Source: Glandiceps talaboti (taxonomy: Eukaryota; Hemichordata; Enteropneusta; Spengelidae). From it: 64,000 nucleotides of DNA. The stretch lies in the NCBI RefSeq assembly GCF_964340395.1, contig NC_135555.1, positions 776,501-840,500 on the forward strand. Reading direction: 5' to 3'. The position numbers and the translations under genes were made by a program. Below the pieces are notes generated by a model. That model was not told the DNA's origin. It saw only the letters and a list, made by a program, of their open reading frames with translations, and made no database searches. This document shows, piece after piece, positions 35,834-48,904 of the stretch (the stretch's first letter is position 1; every line of letters starts with the position of its first letter).

Positions 35834-35938
35834 GTGTGTGTGTGTGTGTGTGTCTGTGTGTGTCTGTGTGTCTGTGTCTGTGTCTGTCTCTGTCTCTGTC
35901 TCTGTCTCTGTCTCTGTCTCTGTCTGTGTGTTGTGTGT
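35834..35938. repeat. (GT)n(CTGT)n / (CTGTCT)n tract
   Basis: Compound simple repeat: GT units, then TCTGTG, then CTGTCT units. Confidence 0.93.
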
Positions 35939-36289
35939 CTGTATTTAAAACTTTTTGTGAGAGTTAACAATTGGACCTAGCACACTGCAATAATACTATA
36001 GCATCGACCATGTAGTTGACAAATGAAAAGAATTAACAAAGAACTTCGGAATCCTTTGAAGAACAAATGTGAGATATATCTTGACCCTGTGAGTCAATTC
36101 TTTGCTAACTTGACAAGTACCACTGTGATATCATCAGTGGACATACACGGTGTCATACCCCTTGTATGTTTGAAGAGACATCAATTGATGAAAACGACAT
36201 AGATTGTACCTTTCATCTTTCTCTTGTGTTAGGTTTTGTACATGAGCTTATGTCTGTCACAAAATAGCCTCAACATGTCATGATTATTA

Positions 36290-36748
36290 CTATTTGTTTC
36301 AATTTTTGACCAAAATTGACAATTTCAGACCTGATTTGCATAAACTCCAAAACTACTCTACAGATCTAGATCAGTCTGAAATTTGGTTGGGACGTTCTTC
36401 CAGGTGTTTATATTAAGAATTGTTCATAACATGATGATCACATTAGTGATATGCAAATCAGGTTGTCTCTTTGGTGAAGAATCTATAATTCCAAAACTAC
36501 TGTGCAGATTGGGTTGAAATTTAATGGGATGCACCTGGGTATGTGTAGATGAAGCTGTATTGAGAAAGTGATAATCCCATTAGCGATTTAAGTTTTTTTG
36601 ACCAAAAATAACATTTTTTTTACCCAAATCATACACCGGTGGTAAGATCATTTTGATTTGAACAATTTCCCAACTAGAGACCCAAGGTAATGGACCCACC
36701 AAATATCATGGCAATCGGTTCAGCAGTTTTTTACTTTAATGTGCTTTT

Positions 36749-36816
<68 letters not shown>

Positions 36817-36832
36817 GACGGACGGACGGACG

Positions 36833-36892
<60 letters not shown>

Positions 36893-36895
36893 TTT
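36290..36895. repeat. Dispersed-repeat-like segment with (CA)n(CGGA)n(CAGA)n tail
   Basis: Two diverged internal copies of a module (CAAAACTACTNNNCAGAT, GAAATTTGGT/AATGGGA, TGATTTGCAT / GATATGCAAATCAG) are followed by ATATCATGGCAATCGGTTCA and a tail of CA, GACG and GACA units (36750-36892). Such text ending in simple repeats is common in dispersed invertebrate repeats. I cannot name the family. Confidence 0.45.
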
Positions 36896-37173
36896 TGCAT
36901 ATGCCTACAGCACTACTGACCCTTACCAGTTCAGTTGTGCGAAAATAAATCACCGACTTTAGAGTAAAATTGATTACACAGTTGAAATGTTCACCAAATG
37001 AGAGGGGTGCACAGATTTAATAAAATTCAAACCACTATAAAATAGTTGCCTGGAGATAAATGAAGGGGAATCAAAATTATATTACAAATGTCAAATTTTG
37101 TTATCATCTGAGATATTATAAACTAAAAAGGTAGATAAGAATATACATTTATGCTATCAAATGTTGTTCAAGT

Positions 37174-38031
37174 TCACAACTTCCACATTTTAAGACTGAA
37201 GAATGGCCATGTTTTCAACCAGTCACTCTTTAAAACATCATCTACAGTAGCTCTCCTTTCCTCATCCGGGTTCAGCATAGATTCGAGTAATTTTTTGACG
37301 TTTTTCGAAAATGGTGTCTTTTCTTCAACGGGAACTTTCCCGCTCAACTGCTCTCGAATTTGTGCCCTGGGATTGGCATCGTCGTACGGCATCATTCCCG
37401 TGAGTAAGATGTAGAGAACAACACCAAGACTCCATATATCCGAGGCTTTCGGCCGATAACGTTTTCCAAGGAGAATTTCTGGAGACGAGTACGCTGCAGA
37501 TCCACAGAAAGTTTCACTGAGTGAATCATTGATACAATGTTTAGAGAAACCAAAATCCGTAAGTTTTACTTGCAAGCGCTCATCCAAAAGTATGTTCTCG
37601 CATTTCAAGTCCCGATGTACAATATTATTATCATGGCAAAATTTCACGACCTCAACGAGATCACGAAATACTTTCTTCGCACTCTTCTCGTTAAAAGTTC
37701 CACCTAACTTCATGTAAGCTAGCAAGTCACCTCTTGCTGCTTTCTCCATAACGATGTATACTCTATCGTCTGTCTGCACCACATCGTACACACGGATGAT
37801 ATTCTTATGATGCAATCTCTGAATAACCTCTAGCTCTCTCGGCAAAAATTTCATCAGCTTTCTAAACGCCCGTCCTTTTCGTTTGGCGATGATCTTGACG
37901 GCTACGGGTTTATCTATCGTGCGATACCATCCACTTTTTACCTTAGCGTAGGATCCTTCGCCTAACACTCCATCATCGTCCAAAAGTACACCGTAGCCGT
38001 ACAATATTTTCTTGTCCGACTCGTACGGCAT
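37174..38031 (-). CDS. Testis-specific serine/threonine kinase-like protein (TSSK family), intronless
   Basis: A 285-residue protein that is essentially one protein kinase domain. Glycine loop G24-E-G-S-Y-A-K-V31, ATP-binding K46 (VAVKIIAK), catalytic loop HRDLKCEN (139-146), DFG (159-161), activation-loop threonine T174 in SETFCGSAAYSSPE, and SPE (183-185) in place of APE. TFCGSAAYSSPE is typical of TSSKs, and the length is close to TSSK3/TSSK6. All catalytic residues are present, so it should be active. The single uninterrupted exon contrasts with its intron-rich neighbours, as for most animal TSSKs, which are often retrocopies. TSSKs act in post-meiotic male germ cells. It converges on the six-exon gene. 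Subfamily assignment (TSSK1/2/3/6) is not possible by eye. Confidence 0.9.
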   Translation of the reverse strand: MPYESDKKILYGYGVLLDDDGVLGEGSYAKVKSGWYRTIDKPVAVKIIAKRKGRAFRKLMKFLPRELEVIQRLHHKNIIRVYDVVQTDDRVYIVMEKAARGDLLAYMKLGGTFNEKSAKKVFRDLVEVVKFCHDNNIVHRDLKCENILLDERLQVKLTDFGFSKHCINDSLSETFCGSAAYSSPEILLGKRYRPKASDIWSLGVVLYILLTGMMPYDDANPRAQIREQLSGKVPVEEKTPFSKNVKKLLESMLNPDEERRATVDDVLKSDWLKTWPFFSLKMWKL

Positions 38032-39637
38032 CCCGCTCTCATTTTTTATGGTATTGTTTTACTGTAAAACAAGTCGTATCACAGTCTTAGTACGCAAGTC
38101 ACACACACATATACGAAAAGAAATGGTTCCCTACGTCATCAATGGAACAAATATGAGAGCTTTTCGAATTCCATTCCAGACAAGAACGCATTCTTCTATG
38201 AACGAGAATCTCGGAACACAAGGCGAGAACGTAGGTATTCTAATAATTAACCCAAACGTTAAACACTTCCATCAAAATTCTTTGCAAGAAATGAAATAAT
38301 TAGATTGGCAAAGCAAAGACTTTGGTTCAGTATTTTTTTTTAATAATAATTTTGTAATTTTTAAAAATAATTTACAACTGATATCTCACCTGACCTCATA
38401 ATTTCACCTGACTAGTGTAACATTTACTTTGACTTAGGAGATGGCCACAAATTTTGCATCAAATTTTAAATTTCCTTTGTCCTCTGAGAAAGTTCACCAT
38501 GTCATGATAAAAATGGACACATATTCATGCCTTATACATATTTATCAAAGCTACATCAGCCACTTTATTATACTTGATTTTACTTAGTTTATATTCCAAG
38601 TTTGTAATATAATATCGTAGACACTTCTTAAATCCTAGACACTTCCTAGATCCTTGGTTGATTTCGACTGTCTTGTTAATATTCCTATACATGACTGACA
38701 ATATAGTTCTGTATTATGATTTCACCTAACACTGACTCAACCAACTTAGATACCATTTATGTCAAATCTTTCCCTTTGTGATTGACTGATTCTGTCTACA
38801 GAGGGAGATTACGTCACACAGTTCCACCCTCCATAATTCAGATTGTGTGGTGATGCCACTGACATCACCTGACCAAAGACCCTCTACTCACCTGGTGGAT
38901 AGTCTATGATCTAACACAATGGGAAGATTTAAAACTCAGTCAGAATTTGCAGTCACTTTCTTGCCAACACTCTATTAAAATAAAATATTGGATTCAAATG
39001 TCTAGGCTGGTCTCTAAGTTGTATAATATCCCCCCCTCCATCACTACTTGTGATTTACAATACATATACATTTATTATTCCTAGATAACACTGATAAAAG
39101 TATACTATGCAACATACACTCTGAAAACATTCTAATAATCAGAAGGCAGTAATTTGACATCATTTCAAATTACATTGGCAATACATGTAAACTTTCATGT
39201 ACATGTGACTTGAGAAGGATTAGTTCTAGCATTGTCTTTGATACAGATATTCTTGTACTTGAAAGGCCCTGTTTGGTTTAGAATTAAAATAAAATTTGAA
39301 TGTAAAAACGGTTGTCTGGCAAAGGTTTAGCAAAGTGTGATCCAGAATAAAAGAATGGTCCTATGTAATCTGTATACCTCCAACTGATAAGATAACACTA
39401 ATGTGAGAACCTGGGATTGAATCATGGGCTTTAAGAATGACAAGATATTCATGTATGATCTATAACTAATCATATACTATATGTAGACAAATTTAAAATA
39501 CCATTGCTGATATGTTTGTTGTACTATACTCAAAAAATCTAACTTAAACAATATCAACAATAAACAACTTGGAAATTATGGCAAAAACTATTATAATACC
39601 AGTTACATTGTTGAATTAACAATATATACATAAATAC

Positions 39638-39668
<31 letters not shown>

Positions 39669-41068
39669 AAGTGTGTGAGGGAAGGGGTGGTTTGTGGTAG
39701 TGTGTGTCTGTGTGTGTGTGTCATTGAGAGAGAAGGGATGTCATTACACAAATCCTCAAACTGTGTAATGTTTTGATCAATGTGCATACAACTCTATGAT
39801 TAATAGGAATGTCTATTTGAATTAGTTACATTATCATAGAAAGACAGTTTCATCCTACTATTGTGACACAACGTCGTCATAATAATACTCTAGGCAGGAC
39901 AGTTTTGATGATATTGTCTGAAATACAAACAACAAATTTAGGGTCAATTGTAGAAAATGAAGCAGAACAGAATATCTGAAAAATGTCATTTTATTTTATT
40001 AGGCCTCTCACTACAAGACAAGCCATTACATTGTGTAGAATAATGAACCTGTCTTTGGTCCAATTAAAATCTGTCTCCAAAAACAAATTTAGGGTCAATG
40101 ACCCTGTCCTCATTACAATATCTAATTCAAACCGGATTTGATTCACCTATCCCCACTTGTGGTTAATATGTACTGAATTCCAATAGGGAACTTGCAATCC
40201 AGACTGAGCATGCTCAGACACAAAGGACTATGGGATTATCTGTGGTTATTGTAATACCTAATCCGGAGCCATCAATAGAATAAACCTCCTATAAAGGTCA
40301 GGCTAACCATGAATTGATTAGTTGTGGTTACAAACTATTTAACAATATAGTTTACAATGATGATCAGCTGATATTTATTATCATATTTCCCATGAGGCAA
40401 CATTCAAGATGGCAGGTTTGCAAGTTCCCTATCTACTGATCTGAATCAGAGTGTACAGGACCACTCACACATGTAATGTTGCAATCACATTTGTCTACCC
40501 ATTCTTTATTCAGATTCTCTATGTCATTTCACAAGAATTACATGAACTACAGTCTTTTGGCCTCTGCTAGACGAATAGTTTCATCCATGCCATGCCAGTA
40601 CCACAAAATCCTCACTTTCAATTCAATCACATCAAAGTAAATTTAAATTGAAGCTAGTGAATGTTGGGACAGGTACGCTAATGTAATTCAAATCAAATCC
40701 ATATTTAACAGAAACTGGCTTCAATGCAGATTAAAGTGATCTGGATCAGTTTAATTTAAATTCACGTTGAATCAGTTGAGGACAGGGCTTATGATTCACA
40801 ATTTATGATAATCTTATGGTAAAGTTTGCAAAAAAGTAAGAATTAGTCATCATTTTGGAAATAAAAAGTTTTAAATAAAACAAAAGTTTGCTAAAACTAC
40901 CGTCTTAATGGCTTTAACTAATACATGTAAGTTTTAGTTTGTAGACGCTATATATGTACAAATGAAAGTTGGTTCCTCTTTATTTGCATAAACACAAGTC
41001 TCAGAACTTATGTTTAGGATCCAAATGTCATAATGAATGGAAGACTCTTGATATCACATCCTATCTCT
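38032..41068. other. Intergenic region with a GT microsatellite and a TIR element
   Basis: AT-rich; (GT)n tract at 39643-39721 with interruptions. A minus-strand AATAAA at 40979-40984 probably ends KDSR. No gene recognised. Confidence 0.5.
40183..40432. mobile_element. Candidate MITE with 15-bp perfect inverted ends
   Basis: ATAGGGAACTTGCAA at 40183 and TTGCAAGTTCCCTAT ending at 40432 are perfect inverted copies. The interior (250 bp in all) has no coding potential and contains the palindrome-like GAGCATGCTC. Target-site duplication not identified. Confidence 0.5.
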
Positions 41069-44000
41069 TTACTTTTTTTCCTTCTCAGCTTCTTTCTCTA
41101 ACATACATCGCTTGATGATCCGGTCAAAATTTCCAATGTAAAAGTAGGAAATAACACGAAAAATTCCCATGGTTGAAACCTGAAACCAACATGAAAGAAT
41201 GATTTTAAATTTTAACATCAACAATTTCGGGCCAATATTTCAGAAAATATTTGCATATTAATATATCCGAAGCTTAGCCTTTGCTGAGGAAATCCCTGAT
41301 GAGAGCTTTAATTCCTGGAGTGGCATTTCCCTTTTAAGCTAGATGTACTTTTTTTACAGCCAATCTGCATGTAAGTGAGAGAGACCACTGATAATTACCT
41401 GTTGTACACCTTCCATCATTGAAGTGACTGGCGAGAATCCAGATGTCAGATTAGCTAGCATCCAACCATCTAAACCAACATAGCTGAGAAAACGACCAAG
41501 CTATAGGCAAAGAAAATAGCCATGTACTGGGAGTGAGATAATCATATGGTTTCAAAGTATAACTGTTCACAGTATTAGTGACTTTAACACAAAAGGTACA
41601 AAATAAGCTGCTATTGTAATACCACATCTAAGGTTAGGAAGGTATCATTTCTGTGTCAATATTTTGGGATATCCTAAGAAGGTGTCCTGAAATCTTTCTG
41701 GAATCATCCAAAACTCATCATTAACTCTGTAGAATTTATCATCCTATGTGTGAAAACCAGTCTGTCCTATGTTATGGCAGGAGCTACAAGGAGTGCCTCA
41801 AGTAATATGCATACATGTAACTAAGACTATTCACATACATTGTTTGTAAACAAAGAGGAGAAATTATCTTTTTTAAATATTGATCAACATACCAGGGAAA
41901 GTGTGTTTCTGGGTCAAAGGTCAACAATTATATTCACAATTTTTTTTTAGTCAATTCACTTGTTCAGTACACAGTTACATATATATTAGTATGATGTGTG
42001 ATTGTGTCTTCTTTTCCTGAATATAACACATTAAACCTTACACCTACCAATGCGTTATTGAAATAGTTTTTTCTGTCTCAGAAGTAAACCAATGAAAACT
42101 GTACCTACCAATGCATCATTGAGAATGTTTTTTGCAACGTCTTCTGGTTGGAATAGTCCTGAAGTTTCTGATATCAGAGTTGTTTCTCTTGGCTGCAAAA
42201 AAACAGAACTTTCAGTTTTATTTCAAATTCATGATTCCTGACACAAAATGAAAACTATGCTTTACAGTCATTGCTAAACTGAGTACATGATTAAACTCAA
42301 AGAAAGACATTTTCAGGAAAACCAAATATCTTTTGATAGCCAGGATAACATACTTACTATAAACATGCCAGCCTAATGTTATGGGTGTATAATCTTATTC
42401 AATGCTATCGCCAAACAATAAATTGTGCTAAAACCTAAAACTACCAAAAACTATAGTATACCTTTACCGAGATAATCAACATTTAAGACCATTTTATAAT
42501 GTAAAATCAATCAGTTTAAATAACAGTCACTTACCTTTGAGATGTTTTCTGCCGCAAGTCCTGGAGTATCTGTGTCAGGAGGAAAACTAACAGTGATATA
42601 GATGTTGTATGGTTTGACCTGCAGACAACAATAAAAGAAATTTTAACATTAACTCGGGCAAAACATTTCAAATTGAATAAGTCCTTGACAGGTGAGGAAA
42701 GAGATAAATTAATTGCAAATTAAGAAAAATGCAAATTAAGGCAAAGTGGCAAGCATATGTTCCCTATCTTTGCACCAGGTTTGAATGAAATTGACCACAG
42801 TATGTCAGAGCTATGGCTGAAGACAGACTGCTCAACAGACAAATAAATAGATCGCCAAAGTCCATTCCTACAGCTCCCTCTATTTGGATTATGCTCATTG
42901 AAAACTGACACACAAATCATTCAAGAAAGTATGCAAACTAGAACCTTGTTGTTCTTGACTTAATACACTCCAAATTATGTCAAAACCACTTAAAATACAA
43001 AATACAAATAAACTGAGTGTCAATTTGTTCAAGACAAAAACAATGCAATTCTTTTCTTGTTATAAAGTATGTCTACTTTCAGTATGGCTAAATTGAATTT
43101 TCATGATGATCTTTTGTTATTCATCAAGCTATGAAGTACACTGTATCATTACCTATACCAGGAATTAGTCAATTGGCAAGTTTTTATACTTGAGGAGTAC
43201 TTGCATTGAGTAAAGTTTGGTTTTTGTGAAACTTTCAAAGAATACATTACCTCCATTTGTAAAGCTTCAGCCAACCCTCTCAGTGCAAATTTTGAAGCAC
43301 AGTATCCAGTGTAACCATAGAGACCAATCTGACCAGCTTGAGATGATACAAATACAATTCTACCACATTTGTTCTCCTTCATGTATGGTAATACTGCCTT
43401 TGTTGCAAAGACACTACCAAGGTAATTTACATCCATCAGGTTCTATGTTCACAGACAAAACAGTGACAAAATGATGGTAAAAAGTACTCTATTGATTTTC
43501 ATACCAGATATGATACTTTCATGAACTCTTTCCCAACAATCTACTCAGTTTCTAGAAGCTATCATGTTCAGAGTGTTTTGCTATATATAAGTCCTGTGAA
43601 CCCTGGTATATAAACAGAAAGACGGAATATCAAGTAAAACTGGCATGGTTTCCCATACATTGTACCATAATATAAGTTTGGGAAACGTAGTAAAAGGACT
43701 GGGGGCTCAAGTAGATTTGACCCACTCTCTGGCCTATGCATAAACACTGACATCATTAAAGAAGAACAATCAGTAACTTAGGGAGTATTTATAGATGAAG
43801 TCAGCCTACAAAATGCACTAACATGATTAATATGAAATTAATTCAGGAGAAAAACAATATCAACACAGTTTGATGTAGATGGCTGAGTATGTATTAACTG
43901 GTATTTATCAAATATTTTGGTACACATATTTATTTTATAATATAATTTTAATATCTTATCTGAATATTGAGTGACAGCATCACAGTTTGTTAGACAGAAC

Positions 44001-47000
44001 TCAACATATTTTACTAGTTAGAATAATGGATGGATAGTTCAGTTTGAAATGCCAGCAACAACCAAGAACATAGAGTTACAAACCATCTAGAAATTCATAG
44101 ATTTCTTTTCAAACAGATGATACATTTGTATCCTTGTCAGGGCAACAACATTATTCAAGTTTCAAACATTATAATATTAAACAAACATGTTCTTACCTTG
44201 AAGTCTGACAGATTTGTATCTTCAAATGCCATGGCAACAGAGTAACCAGCACAGTTTAGTAACAAGTCACATGGTCCGGCTTCTTCTATGGCCTGCAGAG
44301 AAAATATAGCACAGAATGGCATCATGGGTAAAGGTTTAGAGTAGCTGGCTAGAGTAGACTTTGTAATATTTTGTGGACTTTACAGAAAGCATGTAATCAC
44401 AGACTTACCTCTTTAACTGCCTGTTCTAATGCTTCGTAGTCTTTGGATACGTCTACAGAAAATGTCAAAACTTTCTGAAAATAACAAATAAATAACAACA
44501 TATTGAGACCATTGAAAACTTTTCTGATATGTAGCAATCAACCCTGGATTGACCATATCTTATAAAACAGATTGATTTTTTATGACTGAATCTTAAATTT
44601 ATTCATTTATTCAAATTATGCCACAAGAAAAGTTGAAACTTACAGTCCTACTAATATATACTATCAAGACAGATGTACATATGAATAATATGTGATGAAT
44701 TCATTTCCATGTTATCATCATTTTCCTTTCTCTTTGTCTCAAGGTGCTTTGTAATCAACATCAAAAATATAATATATAACTTATTGTTCAGTAATCGTGT
44801 ATTTACTTTTCATAACTACATTTGTATAATTTTATTTTCTGATTCAAATTTATTCCATGAATGTACAAACTGATGTTTACTGATCTCCATAAACATTGGT
44901 TGCAGTGGTTGGGACAGGTGTATCACACTGTAGAATACATTACAGATGTAGCATACATTACAGATGTATCATACTGTAGCATACATTTCAGATGTATCAT
45001 ACTGTAGCATACATTTCAGATGTAGCATACCTTAGCATACATTACAGATGTAGCATACTGCAGCATACATTACAGATGTAGCATACTGCAGCATACATTA
45101 CAGATGTAGCATACTGCAGCATATATTACAGATGTAGCATACTGCAGCATACATTACAGATGTAGCATACCATAGCATACATTACAGATGTAGCATACTG
45201 CAGCATACATTACAGATGTATCAATCTGTAGCATACATTACAGATGTAGCATACTGTAGCATACATTACAGATGTATTGTACTGTAGCATACATCACAGA
45301 TGTAGCATACTGCAGCATACATTACAGATGTATTGTACTGTAGCATACATTACAGATGTAGCATACTGTAGCATACATTACAGATGTAGCATACTGTAGC
45401 ATACATTACAGATGTAGCATACTGTAGCATACATTACATGTGTAGCATACTGTAGCATACATTACATGTGTAGCATACTGCAGCATACATTACATGTGCA
45501 GCATACTGTAGCACACAAAAACACATCAATCCTAATATTTGTACCACATCAATGCTGATGTTTGTACCACACAAAGCACATCTGGACATAAACATATCTT
45601 CAGTAAAAATTCCTGACAGTGTCCTATTTGGTTTTAGTTCAAGTCTCTGTCTTTTAGATAATGTTCATAATGTTTGTGACAGCAATATGTCTGTACACTG
45701 TCACAACCAAATCAGCATAATGAAAGGTCACCTGAGGTCACACGAACAGGAAGCCAATTACATATAATGGATATAAGAGATAAAATTTTACCTGTTTATC
45801 AGGATGTTTCACATGTTGTAAAATTTCTTCTTTGCTTTGAGCTAATTTTTCCTGTAGAAAAACAAAGTATTCCAATAATTGTCATTCAATTCTGATTATT
45901 GTATGAGTTGTATTTGTGTTTTTTTTATTAAAGCCAGTATATAGAGTAAGTAAAATTTAATCTATGTTCTTAGTCATTTCACCAGGGTTCCCTACCAGTG
46001 GTTTTGTTGATAGCACTACAAACTAAGTGAAATTTAATCTATGTTCTTAGTCATTTCACCAGGGTTCCCTACCAGTGATTTTGTTGACGGCACTACAAAC
46101 TAGGTAAAATTTCATCCATGTCCCCAGTTATTTTAACAGAGTTCCCTACCAGTACTGTGGACACTACAAGTCAGTAAAATTTACATAAATTTTCTGGGCA
46201 TGTTACCAGAGTTTCCAACCAAATTATGGTACTTTGTATTAGAGACTCAAGAGCTTTACCAAATCTCTCTTTATTTCCATGGTTCTAAAACCCTATCATA
46301 AATGAAACAAGTGTTTTTAGTAATCATAAATGCATCACTTTCTTTTTAGTTTCCTTCCTTTCACATGAGAATGATACCATGATACCATTAATAAACTGTC
46401 AGTCAAAAAAAAGAAAAAAAAAGGGATGTAGGATTCTGTTATTGCTTTTCTCTATCTTGGCTTATTTCCTTATCTGCTGTGTATCTGTCGTATGTAAATT
46501 AAAAATTAAAAAAACAAAAAAACAACAACAAAAACTGTCAGTCTATGAAAAAGACAGTATTTAGTCTATGCCATTATGGGGAAACTAACCAATGCATTAC
46601 TTAAACATTGTCCAGGGATTCGTTTACATGGGAATCGCATTTTTCTATAATATCCACAGACATTTACAGAACTTTCAAAATTTCAGCTTCAAATTCTGGA
46701 AACAAAGTGCCAAATGTTTGGCTGATCACAAAACAATCCATGCTACAGATGTACTACATGGCAAATCTATTCTTTTGATTTTTTTAGGAAAAAGAATAAC
46801 ATTCTAAAAAGACTTTGCCATTATTTTGGAGATGTATGCGTTATTTCTACCAATTCTGTTTCTATAAATCTGTTGAATGCTATTGGTAACAGTATGACAA
46901 ACTACTAGGTATCCAGTTTCCAACGCAATGATTACCTTTACGATATCAATGCACTGTATAATGATATCATACAGACTTACTTGATTCCTGGCTAGTATTG

Positions 47001-48536
47001 TAACATTTGCTCCTCTTCTAGCTGCTTCCACTGCAAATGCTTTACCAATACCACTAGATCCCCCAGTTACCTATAACAACAATCAAAGAAGCAAAAGTAA
47101 TGAGTAATGACTATGAGTAATGCAAGCAGTTGGTCTTATGAATATTGAATACTTGTAGCTCACACACATATATTATATGTATGTATACAATACAATAATA
47201 CAAAACAATGCAATATAATATAATATAATATAATATAATATAATATGATATGATATAATATGATATAATATAATATATGATATAATATAATATAATATGA
47301 TATAATATAATATAATATAATATAATATAATATAATATAATATAATAAGCATTTTAACACGTTCACATGATTCCAGTGATGAGTCATGTGACCAACCCAG
47401 AGAATCAGACCACAGGTGGGGATGAAAGCTTCAGTTTTGTCTTTCACTAACAAATAAATATCAATTGTGTGAAGTATCTTAAAAGTTTGAATGTCTATGT
47501 TGATACAGGAACCTACACAGATGAACTTACATTAATCTGTTAATCAACTCAGATTCTATTAATATATATATATTATATTATTACTATCTATTAATATATA
47601 CTATTTTGCATGACAATAACTGCTGTCTTCAGTATGAACATGTAACAGAACTTGATTTCTTTGACAGAACTGGAGACCCATCGATGAAGAGGAGCTTAGT
47701 CTCTTCGAAATATTATTTATATTATATAGAACATACATATCTATATAGGGTCCCTAGGCTTTTATGCCATATTAGTGGCTTCTTACGCTATGCAGATTAC
47801 TAAAGAAAATTAAGAAGCTAATTTACATAACACATTCTTTTTATGTAAATTTTACATGACTTAATATTTTCTGGTGAGAGTACTTATTATTCCTCTACAA
47901 GTTGATACACGTCATGGGTGGATATATCTAAGAACTCGTGTACATTTCCATTTTATACAAAAATTCCCCCTGGTTTGTTTGTTTGTTAGTATATAAAATA
48001 TGGTACAAGACTTCAGTCATGTCAAGTGGTAGTCCTTGTAGACGGAGTAAGTCGGAACTCAATTTTGACCAAAGGATTATGCGTGTACTATTATTATAAG
48101 AAGGAGGGCGCATAGTACCTCCAGGGTTCAGCGAACTTTCATTCACTGACTTAGTCCTTGCAGACGGAATAAGTTGGAACTTGATTCTACCAATAACAAG
48201 GGAAAATGTAAAAACTTCTATGTGTGTGCCAAACAATCGGAAAGATATTGTTTTGCTCAAATGTAGGGAAAAGTACATAGTATGGCGACTGCTTTTGGAG
48301 ACGGCGGTAAATGTAATACACATGCAGTGATCCTGTCCTGTAGTGTATCACACTGTATGCAATGAAGCTTGATGAGGTGAACGAACTTTAAATGTTTTAG
48401 TGTGTGTACTTACAATAACATGGCCTCCGTCAATTCTAAGAGTTCTTGGCGTTATTAATGGTGAAAATACATAGATTATTAAAATAAAGGCGACAAATAT
48501 TGCCAAGGCGATAATGGGATCAACTGTGACCAGCAT
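41069..48536 (-). CDS. KDSR: 3-ketodihydrosphingosine reductase
   Basis: It reduces 3-ketodihydrosphingosine to dihydrosphingosine with NADPH, the second step of de novo sphingolipid synthesis, at the cytosolic face of the ER. Ten exons: 48414-48536, 46981-47070, 45792-45851, 44409-44474, 44197-44292, 43251-43442, 42535-42618, 42109-42192, 41399-41500, 41069-41179. Every exon is a whole number of codons; 335 residues (human 332). An N-terminal hydrophobic segment (about 8-27) is the ER anchor. SDR marks: TGGSSGIG (43-50), NCAG (126-129), N151, S179 (VSSQAG), Y192-x3-K196, then [10 protein letters not shown], a KDSR signature. The C terminus has the hydrophobic stretch [14 protein letters not shown] and ends in lysines. 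The only true ATG is 48536. Its start codon is 369 bp from that of divergent PDF. Poly(A) signal at 40979-40984. Confidence 0.96.
42040..42075 (-). other. Diverged duplicate of the KDSR exon 8 3' end and its splice donor
   Basis: 61 bp downstream (on the minus strand) of the exon 8 donor, intron 8 contains AAAAAACTATTTCAATAACG then CATTG and GTAGGT. It aligns without gaps to the exon end AAAAAACATTCTCAATGATG then CATTG and GTAGGT. In the frame equivalent to exon 8 it reads KNYFNNAL (exon: KNILNDAL). Extending exon 8 to this donor adds 61 nt and an in-frame stop, so it is probably an unused relic. Confidence 0.6.
44925..45515. repeat. 28-bp minisatellite in KDSR intron 3
   Basis: About 21 copies of GCATACTGYAGCATACATTA plus CAGATGTA, with ATCATACTG and TTGTACTG variants. 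Confidence 0.93.
45955..46200. repeat. ~76-bp tandem repeat, three diverged copies, in KDSR intron 2
   Basis: Copies share AGTAAAATTTAATCTATGTT, CTTAGTCATTTCACCAGGGT and TCCCTACCAGT. The same style of text (GTAGGGAACCCT/ACAGGGTTCTCTACC) recurs at 52.2-52.4 kb, so the unit may be a dispersed family. Confidence 0.75.
47208..47346. repeat. (TATAA)n pentanucleotide tract in KDSR intron 1
   Basis: Roughly 25 units with occasional TATGA variants. Confidence 0.95.
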
Positions 48537-48904
48537 GTTCACTCGCTACTGCTAGCCTTCTGAAGTAAATAAGAATAATAACGCATGCGTACAATGATAT
48601 GACATGACCTCACAATTGACCTCACATTCGTATCACATGTGCATGCTATTCCATATTCGAACAGGTTTTTTTCCATTTGCTCTACGTCACTTTCAGAACG
48701 GGAATTTTCTTCTTGGGAATGCAGGTTTTTGACGGTGTCACGGTGACCACAAAGGGGAAAAGCCGATAGTTAAAAGGTTTCCAGGTGTTTGTATTGTTTT
48801 CAGCTCACCTGCTGATCAGATCGCAACTCAGCTGAATATTTCTTGAGACTTGACTGAGTGAGATCGTCATCGTGATTGCCAACGGCCAAAATACAACTTG
48901 AATC
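48537..48904. promoter_or_regulatory. Divergent promoter, KDSR / PDF
   Basis: 368 bp between opposing start codons. It contains ATAACGCATGCGTACA (about 48579), a near match to the NRF1 palindrome GCGCATGCGC, a common element in bidirectional promoters of mitochondrial genes. No TATA box is obvious. Confidence 0.5.

Noticed and set aside
47928-48323. 131-codon minus-strand frame in KDSR intron 1
   Set aside because: No recognisable motif and no splice partners; KDSR exons 1 and 2 join in phase without it.
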